Positions 42,977 to 50,810 of a stretch of DNA of 64,000 nucleotides are shown piece by piece. The position numbers and the translations under genes are program-made. The notes beneath the pieces were generated by a model. The model was not told the origin of the DNA, ran no database searches, and saw only the letters and a list, made by a program, of their open reading frames with translations. Numbering within the stretch: the first letter of the stretch is position 1; every line of letters starts with the position of its first letter. Source of the DNA: Phycisphaerales bacterium (GTDB taxonomy: Bacteria; Planctomycetota; Phycisphaerae; Phycisphaerales; UBA1924); contig DASPKU010000013.1 in the NCBI GenBank assembly GCA_035627955.1, forward strand, positions 124,001-188,000, in the 5' to 3' direction.

Positions 42977-45388
42977 ATGCTCACGCTGCTGCTCTCCTGC
43001 GCGCTCGCCCTCTCCCCCGAGCTCAACGCCGACCTCACCATCACCGAAGTCCTCGTCCTCCCGCCAACATCCGCGGGCGGGCGCGCCCCCTTCCGCGCCG
43101 ACGCCGTGCAGGGCGCTCTCGTCCGCGGTGACTTCCGCGCCCCCAGCGCCGGAGACTCCTTCGCCGGCAAGGAGTGGAAGGCCCTCACCGCCCTCGACGG
43201 CCAGTTCCAGGACCGCGCCCTCATTGGCGGCTACGCATTCGCCACCGTCGACAGTTCCGCCGAGAAGGTCATGATCCTCGAGGCCCCCGGCAGCGGCATG
43301 GTCTACTTCAACTCCGAGCCCCGCGCCGGCGACCCCTACGAGCACGCCTTCACCCGCATCCCCGTCCTGGTGCACAAGGGCCGCAACGAAATCCTCGCCC
43401 ACAGCGGGCGCGGCCGCCTCAGCCTCCGCCTCGCCGAGCCCGCCGCGCCCGTCTTCATCGACCTGGGCGACCCCACGCTCTCCGACCTCGTGCAGGGCTC
43501 GGGCGACCCCGTCATCGGCGGCCTCGTCATCATTAACGCGACCGGCGCGTGGCAGCGCAACCTCACCGCCGGCGTCGCCTGCGAGGGCGCCGCCACCAGC
43601 ACCGCCCTCCCGCCCATCCCGCCCATGAGCACCCGCAAGGTGCCGGTCTCCTTCACGCCCGCGCCCCTCGCGCAGCCCGGCGAGGTTGAGTACCGCATCT
43701 CCCTCACCGGCCCCAACCTCCCCGCCGGCAGCACGCCCGAGACCCGCGTCAAGCTCCGCGTGCGCACGCCCGCGCAGGTCCGCAAGGTCACCTTCATCAG
43801 CGGCATCGACGGCAGCGTGCAGTACTACTGCATCAACCCCGCCACCGAAAAAGACGCCCCCAACGGCCTCGTCCTCTCCCTCCACGGCGCCAGCGTGCAG
43901 GCCACCAACCAGGCAGAGGCCTACCGCAGCAAGCCCGACCTCGACATCGTCGCCCCCACCAACCGCCGCCCCTTCGGCTTTGACTGGGAAGACTGGGGCC
44001 GCGCCGACGGCCTTGAGGTCCTCGAGCACGCCACCCGCGCGCTCAAGCCCGACCCCTCCCGCATCTACCTCACCGGCCACTCCATGGGCGGTCACGGCAC
44101 ATGGCAGTTTGGCGCCCTCTTCCCCGACCGCTTCGCCGCCATCGCCCCCAGCGCCGGCTGGATCTCCTTCTGGTCCTACGCGGGCGCCCGCGAAAGCGAC
44201 AACCCCACGCCCCTCGAATCGCTCTTCCGCCGCTCCATGAACACCAGCGACACCCTCAAGCTCAGCCGCAACTACCTGATGCAGGGCATCTACATCCTCC
44301 ACGGCGATGCCGACGACAACGTCCCCGTCACCCAGGCCCGCACCATGCGCGAGCACCTGGCCAAGTACCACGCCGACTTCGCCTACTACGAGCGTCCCGG
44401 CGCGGGCCACTGGTGGGGCAACGAGTGCGTCGACTGGGACCCCATCTTCGAGTTCTTCAGGCACCACCGCCTCAAGACCAACGAGCAGACCGACCGCATC
44501 GAGTTCACCACCGCCAACCCCGCCGTCTCCGCCTCCTGCCGCTGGGCCACCATCCAGCAGCAGGAAGTCATGGGCGACTTCTCGACCATCCTCATCGACC
44601 TCGACCGCTCGCGCCGCACCTTCGAGCTCAAGAAGTCCGACAACGTCGCCCGCCTCCGCCTCGACCTCGCCCACCTCGCGAGCATCGCCGGCGGCAAGGG
44701 CTCGGTCTACTTCAAGCACCCCGGCGGCGAGCTCGACATCACCCCCGACGCCGACACCACCGCCGTCGAGCTCGCCAAGTCCGGCGACACCTGGAAGCTC
44801 GCGACCCCGCTCCGCGCTGCCGACAAGAACCCCCGTCGCAGCAGCGGCTGGAAGCAGGCGATCGGCAACCGCGTCGTCCTCGTCTACGCCACCCGCGGCG
44901 ACGACGCCGAGAAAACCTGGGCCCTGAGCAAGGCCCGCTACGACGCCGAGACCTGGCAGTACCGCGCCAACGGCGCCTTCGACATCATCCCCGACACCGA
45001 CTTCGACCCCGCCGCCTACCGCGACCGCAACGTGCTCCTCTACGGCAACATGGAAACCAACGCCGCATGGTCGCGCCTGCTCCCCGACTCACCCATCCGA
45101 GTCTCACGCGAAGGGATCGTGGTCGGCAACCGCGACTTCGCCGCCGACGACCTCGTCGCCATGTTCATCCGCCCGCGTGCAGACTCCGACACCGCCGTCG
45201 TCGGCGTCGTCGCGCCCACGGGCATCAAGGGCTGCCGCGCCGCCGACCGCATCGGCTACTTCGGCTCCGGCGTCGGCTACCCCGACTGGACCGTCTTCTC
45301 AAGCGACGTCTTCGACAAGGGCCTCGGCGGCGTCAAAGCCGCGGGCTTCTTCACCAACGACTGGCAAGTCGGCGAGATCGTCGAGTAA
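42977..45388 (+). CDS. Secreted alpha/beta hydrolase (prolyl-oligopeptidase-like)
   Basis: An 803-residue exported hydrolase. A short signal (MLTLLLSCALALSPELNA) is followed by N-terminal beta domains (about 20-275, with VYFNSEPRAGDPYEHAFTRI). The alpha/beta hydrolase core carries the nucleophile GHSMGG (Ser369), then the acid in LHGDADDNVPVTQ and the His in GAGHWWG. The remaining 300 residues form a further beta-rich region (VVLVYATRGDDAEKTWALSK). The layout matches large planctomycete S9-like or esterase proteins; substrate (peptide or ester) unknown. A TACCCT box precedes the ATG. Confidence 0.85.
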   Translation: MLTLLLSCALALSPELNADLTITEVLVLPPTSAGGRAPFRADAVQGALVRGDFRAPSAGDSFAGKEWKALTALDGQFQDRALIGGYAFATVDSSAEKVMILEAPGSGMVYFNSEPRAGDPYEHAFTRIPVLVHKGRNEILAHSGRGRLSLRLAEPAAPVFIDLGDPTLSDLVQGSGDPVIGGLVIINATGAWQRNLTAGVACEGAATSTALPPIPPMSTRKVPVSFTPAPLAQPGEVEYRISLTGPNLPAGSTPETRVKLRVRTPAQVRKVTFISGIDGSVQYYCINPATEKDAPNGLVLSLHGASVQATNQAEAYRSKPDLDIVAPTNRRPFGFDWEDWGRADGLEVLEHATRALKPDPSRIYLTGHSMGGHGTWQFGALFPDRFAAIAPSAGWISFWSYAGARESDNPTPLESLFRRSMNTSDTLKLSRNYLMQGIYILHGDADDNVPVTQARTMREHLAKYHADFAYYERPGAGHWWGNECVDWDPIFEFFRHHRLKTNEQTDRIEFTTANPAVSASCRWATIQQQEVMGDFSTILIDLDRSRRTFELKKSDNVARLRLDLAHLASIAGGKGSVYFKHPGGELDITPDADTTAVELAKSGDTWKLATPLRAADKNPRRSSGWKQAIGNRVVLVYATRGDDAEKTWALSKARYDAETWQYRANGAFDIIPDTDFDPAAYRDRNVLLYGNMETNAAWSRLLPDSPIRVSREGIVVGNRDFAADDLVAMFIRPRADSDTAVVGVVAPTGIKGCRAADRIGYFGSGVGYPDWTVFSSDVFDKGLGGVKAAGFFTNDWQVGEIVE

Positions 45389-45397
45389 GCCAAAATC

Positions 45398-45475
45398 GCA
45401 AAGGTGCAAATGGCAAAGGGCAAATCAGAGCACCGCTCCAATTTGCCCTTTGCTATTTGCCCTTTGCCCTTTGCC
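45398..45475. repeat. Inverted heptamer tandem repeats (GGCAAAN)
   Basis: Four heptamers GCAAAGG, TGCAAAT, GGCAAAG, GGCAAAT (45398-45425) face five heptamers of the NTTTGCC type (45441-45475). The two arrays can pair into a long stem between two convergent genes and may end both transcripts. Confidence 0.85.
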
Positions 45476-45477
45476 TT

Positions 45478-45996
45478 TCAGAGCTTCGGCTGCTTCTTGA
45501 TGTCCTCATCCTCATCAAGGAAGTCGAAGTCCGCCACCGACGAATCCCCCGGGTCCACGAGCGGCCGCTTCGCGGGCTGCGCCGCCGTCCCCTGCTTCGC
45601 CGGTGCGGCAGGCGCCGCCGGCTTCGCAGCCGCCGGCTTCGTCGCCGCGGAGGCGATCGGCACCGCACCCTCGTCCCACGCCTCCTCGGCGTCAATCACC
45701 GCCGGCGAGCCGTCGATCTTCACCACGAACACCAGGTTCCCGATCGAGATCAGGTCCCCGGCCCCCAGCTCCGCCTGCGTCACCTTCACGCGGTTCACGT
45801 ACGTCCCGTTGGACGACCCCAAGTCCCGCAGCATCACCTTGCCGTCGCCCAGCGTCAGCTCGCAGTGGTGGCGCGAGATGCCCGAATCGGGGATGCGGAT
45901 CGTGCAGTCCGTCTGCCGCCCGACAATGGCCTGACGCTTCAGCGGGACCTCCTGCTGCTTGCCATCTTCACGGACCAGCACGAGTGATGCGTTCAT
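45478..45996 (-). CDS. FHA-domain protein
   Basis: A 172-residue protein with an N-terminal forkhead-associated domain (about 5-90) that recognises phosphothreonine: VGRQTDCTIRIPDSGISRHH, a GDGKVMLRDLGSSNGTYVN core with the key Arg, Ser, His and Asn residues, and ISIGNLVFVV. An Ala/Pro/Lys-rich linker (AAAKPAAPAAPAKQ) and an acidic tail (DFDFLDEDEDIKKQ) follow. FHA proteins read the output of Hanks kinases such as the one at 15010. AGGAG lies upstream of the ATG at 45996. It is divergent from hemW. Confidence 0.9.
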   Translation of the reverse strand: MNASLVLVREDGKQQEVPLKRQAIVGRQTDCTIRIPDSGISRHHCELTLGDGKVMLRDLGSSNGTYVNRVKVTQAELGAGDLISIGNLVFVVKIDGSPAVIDAEEAWDEGAVPIASAATKPAAAKPAAPAAPAKQGTAAQPAKRPLVDPGDSSVADFDFLDEDEDIKKQPKL

Positions 45997-46052
45997 ATCC
46001 GCGCGCTCCTGTACCCCACTGACCCGTAGGCCGCGGTAACCCATTCTACCAT

Positions 46053-47333
46053 GTGGAGTTGAGCGGCCATACCCGGATTCCCGTCCTTCAGCAGCGTTTC
46101 GGCACCCCCGGGGGGGATGCCGGGGGCGTCCTGCGCCGGGCTTCCCCGGCCGCAGGCGAGGGCCACGCCCCCACCTCCCCCGCCACTTCCTTGTACATCC
46201 ATGTGCCCTTTTGTTTCCACAAGTGCCACTACTGCGACTTTTACAGCATCGTGGACACCCAGGACCGCCAGGCCCCCTTCGTCGACCGCCTGACCCGCGA
46301 GCTCGCCGCCCTCGCCCCCTTCGCCGGCCCCCTCGGCACCATCTTCATCGGCGGCGGCACCCCCACCCTGCTCCGCCCCGACCTGTGGGTCAAGCTGCTG
46401 GGTGCGATCCGCAGCACCTTCGCCCTTACACCCCATCTCGAGTTCACCGTCGAGTGCAACCCCGAGACCGCCACCCCCGAGCTCTTCGCCATCCTGGCCG
46501 ATGGGGGTAGCAGTGGGGGGGTCAACCGCGTCTCCATCGGCGCCCAAAGCTTCGAGTCACGCCACCTCAAAACGCTTGAGCGCTGGCACGACCCCGAAAA
46601 GGTCTTCCGAGCCATCGAGCTCGCCCGCGAGGCGGGCATCCCACGCCAGTCCCTCGACCTCATCTGGGGCGTCCCCGGCCAGACCCTCCCCGAGTGGGAG
46701 CATGACCTCACCACCGCCCTCTCCGCCGCCACCACCCACCTCTCCTGCTACTCCCTCACCTACGAGCCCGGCACCGCCATGACCGCCCGCCTCTCCCGCG
46801 GCGAGTTCGCCCGCACCGACGAAGACCTCGACGCCGACATGTTCATCCGCACCCTCGAGATGCTCCGGGCCGCGGGCCTCGAGCGCTACGAGGTCTCAAA
46901 CTTCGCCAAGCCCGGCGACGAGTGCCGCCACAACCTCGCCTACTGGCGTCAGCACAACTGGCTCGCCGCCGGCCCCTCCGCCAGCGGCCACATGAACGGC
47001 TACCGCTGGAAGAACCTCCCGCGCCTGGACGACTACCTCAACTCCGACACGAGCGGCTTCGCCCCCGTCATGGACGTCGAAGACGCCGACCCCCGCCGCA
47101 ACCTCCGCGAGCGGATCATGACGGGCCTCCGCACCGCCGAGGGCCTCGACACCGCCCGCACCCTCCGCGACGCCGCGCACATTTCACCCACCACCCCCGA
47201 CGCCCTCACCCGCGCCGCCGCCCGCCAGATCGCACAGGGCAACCTCACCGACACCGCCAACCGCTGGCGTCTCACCGACGACGGCTTCCTCATCGCCGAC
47301 ACCATCGCCGCGGAACTCATGCGCTCCATATAG
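46053..47333 (+). CDS. hemW: HemW-type radical SAM protein
   Basis: A 426-residue radical SAM protein of the HemW family (haem chaperone related to oxygen-independent coproporphyrinogen oxidase). The 4Fe-4S motif is CFHKCHYCDF (C-x3-C-x2-C). Other family blocks: YIHVPFC, IFIGGGTPTLL, VECNPET, VSIGAQSF, SLDLIWGVPGQT, YEVSNFAKPG and CRHNLAYWR. The N-terminal 45 residues are a non-conserved Gly/Pro-rich extension and the GTG start is uncertain. HemW proteins pass haem to respiratory enzymes rather than oxidise coproporphyrinogen. A hairpin lies just after the stop. Confidence 0.9.
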   Translation: MELSGHTRIPVLQQRFGTPGGDAGGVLRRASPAAGEGHAPTSPATSLYIHVPFCFHKCHYCDFYSIVDTQDRQAPFVDRLTRELAALAPFAGPLGTIFIGGGTPTLLRPDLWVKLLGAIRSTFALTPHLEFTVECNPETATPELFAILADGGSSGGVNRVSIGAQSFESRHLKTLERWHDPEKVFRAIELAREAGIPRQSLDLIWGVPGQTLPEWEHDLTTALSAATTHLSCYSLTYEPGTAMTARLSRGEFARTDEDLDADMFIRTLEMLRAAGLERYEVSNFAKPGDECRHNLAYWRQHNWLAAGPSASGHMNGYRWKNLPRLDDYLNSDTSGFAPVMDVEDADPRRNLRERIMTGLRTAEGLDTARTLRDAAHISPTTPDALTRAAARQIAQGNLTDTANRWRLTDDGFLIADTIAAELMRSI

Positions 47334-47356
47334 GTCCTCGACGACTTCGAGGACCT
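47332..47356. terminator. Hairpin between convergent hemW and rluA-like genes
   Basis: AGGTCCTCGA, loop CGACT, TCGAGGACCT: perfect ten-base arms. There is no T-run on the plus strand. It lies at the hemW stop codon and 8 bases beyond the stop of the opposite gene. Confidence 0.55.
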
Positions 47357-47363
47357 CGAAGAC

Positions 47364-48155
47364 CTACTCCTCAGGCACGGGCGCGTCCTCTTTCCCGGGT
47401 GCGGGCTCCAGATCCGGCCTCTTCAGCCGCATCATCTTCAACAGCCCCTTCAGGTCCTGCGGCCAACTCGTCTTCACATCCACCTTCTCCCCGGTCACCG
47501 GGTGCGGGAACGTGATCCGGTGCGCGTGCAGCGCCAGCCGCGTCGACACATGCCGCAGGTTCGCAGGCCCATAGAACTCATCTCCCAGGATCGGGCAGTT
47601 GATCGAGTCCAGGTGCACGCGCAGCTGGTGCAGCCGCCCCGTCACCGCGCGGCATTCCAGCAGCGTCGCCGCGTGCGACGAATCGATCACCCGCCACGCC
47701 GTCACCGCCGGCTTCCCCGCGCTCGACACCCGCGCCAGCTTCTTCAGCCGCGAGTCGCCCTTCACCCTGCCCTCGTACTCCACGATCGGCTTACGGATCA
47801 CGCCCATGTCGCCGTTGGGCCGGTTTTTCGTTACTGCCCAGTAGTACTTCGCCACCTCACGCTGCTCGAACACCGCCCGCAGCCGGTCGTACGCGTCCTT
47901 CGTCAGCGCGATCATCACCAGCCCGCTGGTGTCCTTGTCCAGCCGGTGCAGCAGCCCGAAGTCCCGGTCCTTCCCCAGCGACTGCAGCTGCTGCCCGTGC
48001 AACGCGAACATCGCGTTGAGCAGCGAGTCCGTCTCGTGCCCCAGCCCCGGCGCCGTCACCACCCGCGCGGGCTTGAGCACCACCACGACGTGCTCGTCCT
48101 GGTACCGCACCTTGAAGGTCACGTCGGGGTTGGGCTGGATCGAATAGCTCGGCAT
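47364..48155 (-). CDS. RluA-family pseudouridine synthase
   Basis: A 263-residue rRNA/tRNA pseudouridine synthase. The catalytic motif HRLDKDTSGLVM carries the nucleophile Asp. Other family blocks are VVLKPARVVTAPG, AKYYWAV, VTGRLHQLRVHL, GDEFYG and ALHAHRITFPHP. No N-terminal S4 domain is present, as in RluA and TruC. The target uridine cannot be predicted. GGGAG precedes the ATG at 48155; the open frame extends to 48191. It lies 20 bases after the 6-phosphogluconolactonase-like gene, probably in one operon. Confidence 0.9.
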   Translation of the reverse strand: MPSYSIQPNPDVTFKVRYQDEHVVVVLKPARVVTAPGLGHETDSLLNAMFALHGQQLQSLGKDRDFGLLHRLDKDTSGLVMIALTKDAYDRLRAVFEQREVAKYYWAVTKNRPNGDMGVIRKPIVEYEGRVKGDSRLKKLARVSSAGKPAVTAWRVIDSSHAATLLECRAVTGRLHQLRVHLDSINCPILGDEFYGPANLRHVSTRLALHAHRITFPHPVTGEKVDVKTSWPQDLKGLLKMMRLKRPDLEPAPGKEDAPVPEE

Positions 48156-48175
48156 GCGCTCCCTATCAGCAGATA

Positions 48176-49048
48176 TCAGGGCGTCGGGCACGCCGCGTTG
48201 TCAAGGTAAAACCGAAGCTCCCCCGCCATCGGCGAAAGGTACAGCGCCGGCGCCGCCAGCTCGCGCCGTCGCCGCCGCACCGCCTCCGCCATTCGCGCCA
48301 CCGCCGCGCGGCGCGACTCCCCCGCCGCGATCACCGCGATCATCCGCGACGCGTTCAGGAACGCCATCGACATCGACACGCACGGCACCGGCCGCCGGGG
48401 CACACTCCCATCATCCCCGCAAGCCGACGCCTGCTGATTGACCTCGTGCACCAGGCGCGTGTCGTCCGCCGGCGGCGCCTCCTCCAGCCACTCAAACCCC
48501 GCCACGCCCCCCGTCGGGCTCAGCGTCAGCAGCGCGAAGTCCAGCCGGTCGTGCCCCTTCTCCCGCCACCCCAGGTGCTGCCGCAGTTCCGCCTCGTACG
48601 CCGCGATCCCCTCGCTCACCGGCGCGGTCAGCCGCAGCGCATGAAACTGCTCCGGCGGCAGCCCCGACTGGTCCAGGATCAGCCCCCGCAGCCGCGCCGC
48701 CCGCGTGTCCTCCTCGTCCGACGCCAGCACCTCATCCACGCTCCACACCCGCGTCCGCGCCCACGGAAACTCGCGGTGGTTGAGGTCGTACATCAGCCGC
48801 CGCAGGAACGGCTCCACCTCCTCCGTCGCCGACACCGCGAACTGGAAGTCCCCGAATGCCCGGATGCAGTTCCGCGCATGAATCGACAGCTCCGCCAGCA
48901 GCGCGTCGATCAGGGTGTCGTGGTCCGGCCGGTGCACCACCCCCCCCGTCAGCCGGGGCAGCGTCGCACTGGCCGAGGGCACCAGGTCGTAGAAGTCGCC
49001 CTGTTCAGCATCGGGGCTCACCGCCTCATTGTGGGCGCGCGTCCGCAT
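48176..49048 (-). CDS. 6-phosphogluconolactonase-like protein with degenerate active site
   Basis: A 290-residue protein with the layout of the glucosamine-6-phosphate isomerase/6-phosphogluconolactonase family: a helix, FQFAVSATEEVEPFLRRLMY in place of the usual SGGSTP phosphate loop, then FPWARTRVWSVDEVLASDEE, matching the W-x-x-V-x-V-F-x-x-DER strand with the final Arg replaced, and FALLTLSPTGGVAGFEWLEE where the family has LGxDGHTASLF. The catalytic His and phosphate loop appear lost, so it may be inactive or have another role. The start is uncertain (ATG 49048 or GTG 49063). Confidence 0.65.
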   Translation of the reverse strand: MRTRAHNEAVSPDAEQGDFYDLVPSASATLPRLTGGVVHRPDHDTLIDALLAELSIHARNCIRAFGDFQFAVSATEEVEPFLRRLMYDLNHREFPWARTRVWSVDEVLASDEEDTRAARLRGLILDQSGLPPEQFHALRLTAPVSEGIAAYEAELRQHLGWREKGHDRLDFALLTLSPTGGVAGFEWLEEAPPADDTRLVHEVNQQASACGDDGSVPRRPVPCVSMSMAFLNASRMIAVIAAGESRRAAVARMAEAVRRRRRELAAPALYLSPMAGELRFYLDNAACPTP

Positions 49049-49201
49049 GAAAGCGAGCCGCACCAGCTGGCCAGCGAAGCCCGCATCCCCTCACATGCAC
49101 CCAGCATCCTCATCCACCGCGAAACTCCGCCCCCTCCGCGTCACCCCGCAGTAGAAGCCTTCGCGCCTTCGCTCCCTTTCGCGTCCTTCGCGTTCAAACC
49201 C

Positions 49202-50704
49202 TCACGGCTTCGCCCTCAACTCCGCCAGGTCCTTCTTCGTCCGCTCGATCTCCGAAGCCAGGTGCTCCGGTTGATACGCCGTCGCCCACCCCCACGTCAG
49301 GGCCGCTCCTCTCGCCTCAGCCTCGTGCATGGTGCTGCGCACGACCATGTACTCTTCGCCCGGCGGCGCATGCACGTACACGTGCGCCGGCCCCTCCCGC
49401 CGCCGCACCTGAGCGTGCTTCATCCCCGCCGGGATCAGGCTCACATAGCTCGCATGCTTCCGCACCCACTCCGGCGCATCCGCCTCCGCCAGGTCAGCCG
49501 GCGGCGCCGTCACCCGCTCCACCCGCGGCGACACGAACACCCGCGCCCGCTCCGCCGCAGTCGCCCCCGCCTCCTCCGGCAGGTACTCCAGCAGCGCCCC
49601 AAGGTCCGCCGGGTACTCCCCCTGCCGCGCCTGCACACACGCCTCCAGCGCCATCCCGATGAACTTGAGGTCCCGCAGCGCATGCGCCAGGTCCGGCCAC
49701 GGCCCCTTCCCCCGCGCCGCGTCCATCACCTGCTTCGTGTACGGCACCGCCCACGCGACGCACTCGGTGGTGGCCTTCTCCACCCCCCGCGCCCGCGCCA
49801 GCACCGCCCACGCCTCCGCACTCCCCGGCGGCGTCACGCTGTCCTCCGGGCGCGTCATCGCCAGCACAGGCCCCTCGAAAAAGTCGATCTGCGACAGCTT
49901 CACCCCCGCCGCGCCCAGGTACACGTACCCCGCGTGCCGGTTCACCCACTCCGCCGTCGGCTCCTCCGGAACATGCAGATTCCGCTCAACCCGCGGCGGC
50001 AGAAACGCCCCCGCCTTCTGCCGCAACGTCTTGCTCCGCTTGGTTTCGGGCACGTACGTCAGCAGCGCTCCCAGGTCGCCCGGCAGCTCATCCCCGTTCG
50101 CCTTCGCGTACGCGTGCGCGGCGTCATGGATCATCCGCATATCCGCCATTACCTCGAAGTACTCCGGCAGCGGCCCCCCCGTCGCCACCGCCTCGACGAC
50201 CTGCCGCGACCGTTCGATCAGCGCCTCCGCGTCACGCCTGCTGGTGATCATCGACACCGACCCGTCCAGCATGACCACCGTGAACAACTCATTGCCCTCG
50301 GCATCGCGGTGCGGGTGGTCCAGCTTCAGGTGGGCAATGGCCAGGTCATGCCACCACGGCAGATCATCCAGCTTCAGGTCCCCGCGCCCCAGGTACCGGT
50401 ACGACGAGTTCTGATTGATCCACGCCGGCGTGACACCCTCCGGCACCTCCGGCACGGGCACCCCGGGCGCGAGGAACCGCTTCCGCACCGTCTCGCCGAA
50501 CTCCTCCCCCGCCGGCGCGATCACCGTCGCCAGCGCAGCCAGGTCCGGCGGCATCTGCCCGCCGTTTTTTTCCGCGTAATCATGGACCGCCCACCCCATC
50601 CGCCGCAGCCGTGAGCCGTCCTGGTACACCGGGGCATTGGTGTCCACCTGCGCCTGCACCGCCGAGGCGAGCGCCACCACGCTGAGAACCACCGCCCGCA
50701 GCAT
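49202..50704 (-). CDS. Secreted protein with three pseudopilin-like repeats
   Basis: A 500-residue exported protein (signal MLRAVVLSVVALASAVQA). It contains three related segments of about 100-150 residues, each starting with a helix like LRRMGWAVHDYAEKNGGQMP, then PPDLAAL or PGDLGALL, and later a WINQNSSYRYLGRGDLKL, WVNRHAGYVYLGAAGVKL or WVRKHASYVSLIPAGMKH block. The unit resembles the globular domain of planctomycete pseudopilins but without a pilin helix in each copy. GGAG precedes the ATG. A CTTCGCG repeat tract (49160-49196) follows its 3' end. Function unknown. Confidence 0.75.
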   Translation of the reverse strand: MLRAVVLSVVALASAVQAQVDTNAPVYQDGSRLRRMGWAVHDYAEKNGGQMPPDLAALATVIAPAGEEFGETVRKRFLAPGVPVPEVPEGVTPAWINQNSSYRYLGRGDLKLDDLPWWHDLAIAHLKLDHPHRDAEGNELFTVVMLDGSVSMITSRRDAEALIERSRQVVEAVATGGPLPEYFEVMADMRMIHDAAHAYAKANGDELPGDLGALLTYVPETKRSKTLRQKAGAFLPPRVERNLHVPEEPTAEWVNRHAGYVYLGAAGVKLSQIDFFEGPVLAMTRPEDSVTPPGSAEAWAVLARARGVEKATTECVAWAVPYTKQVMDAARGKGPWPDLAHALRDLKFIGMALEACVQARQGEYPADLGALLEYLPEEAGATAAERARVFVSPRVERVTAPPADLAEADAPEWVRKHASYVSLIPAGMKHAQVRRREGPAHVYVHAPPGEEYMVVRSTMHEAEARGAALTWGWATAYQPEHLASEIERTKKDLAELRAKP

Positions 50705-50810
50705 GGGAGGATCTCCAGAGGGGAGCCCGCGCGCCCCCCAGCCGCGCGGGCTCTCACAACGTGAGACACCGCCCGGCCCAGCTCATACGCCCGTGCCGAT
50801 CAAATCCCGG

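Noticed and set aside
40916-44719. A 1267-codon open frame on the minus strand
   Set aside because: It runs antisense to four well-supported plus-strand genes. Its composition (Gly/Ala/Glu/Val) is what high third-position GC produces in a shadow frame, and it has no recognisable domain.
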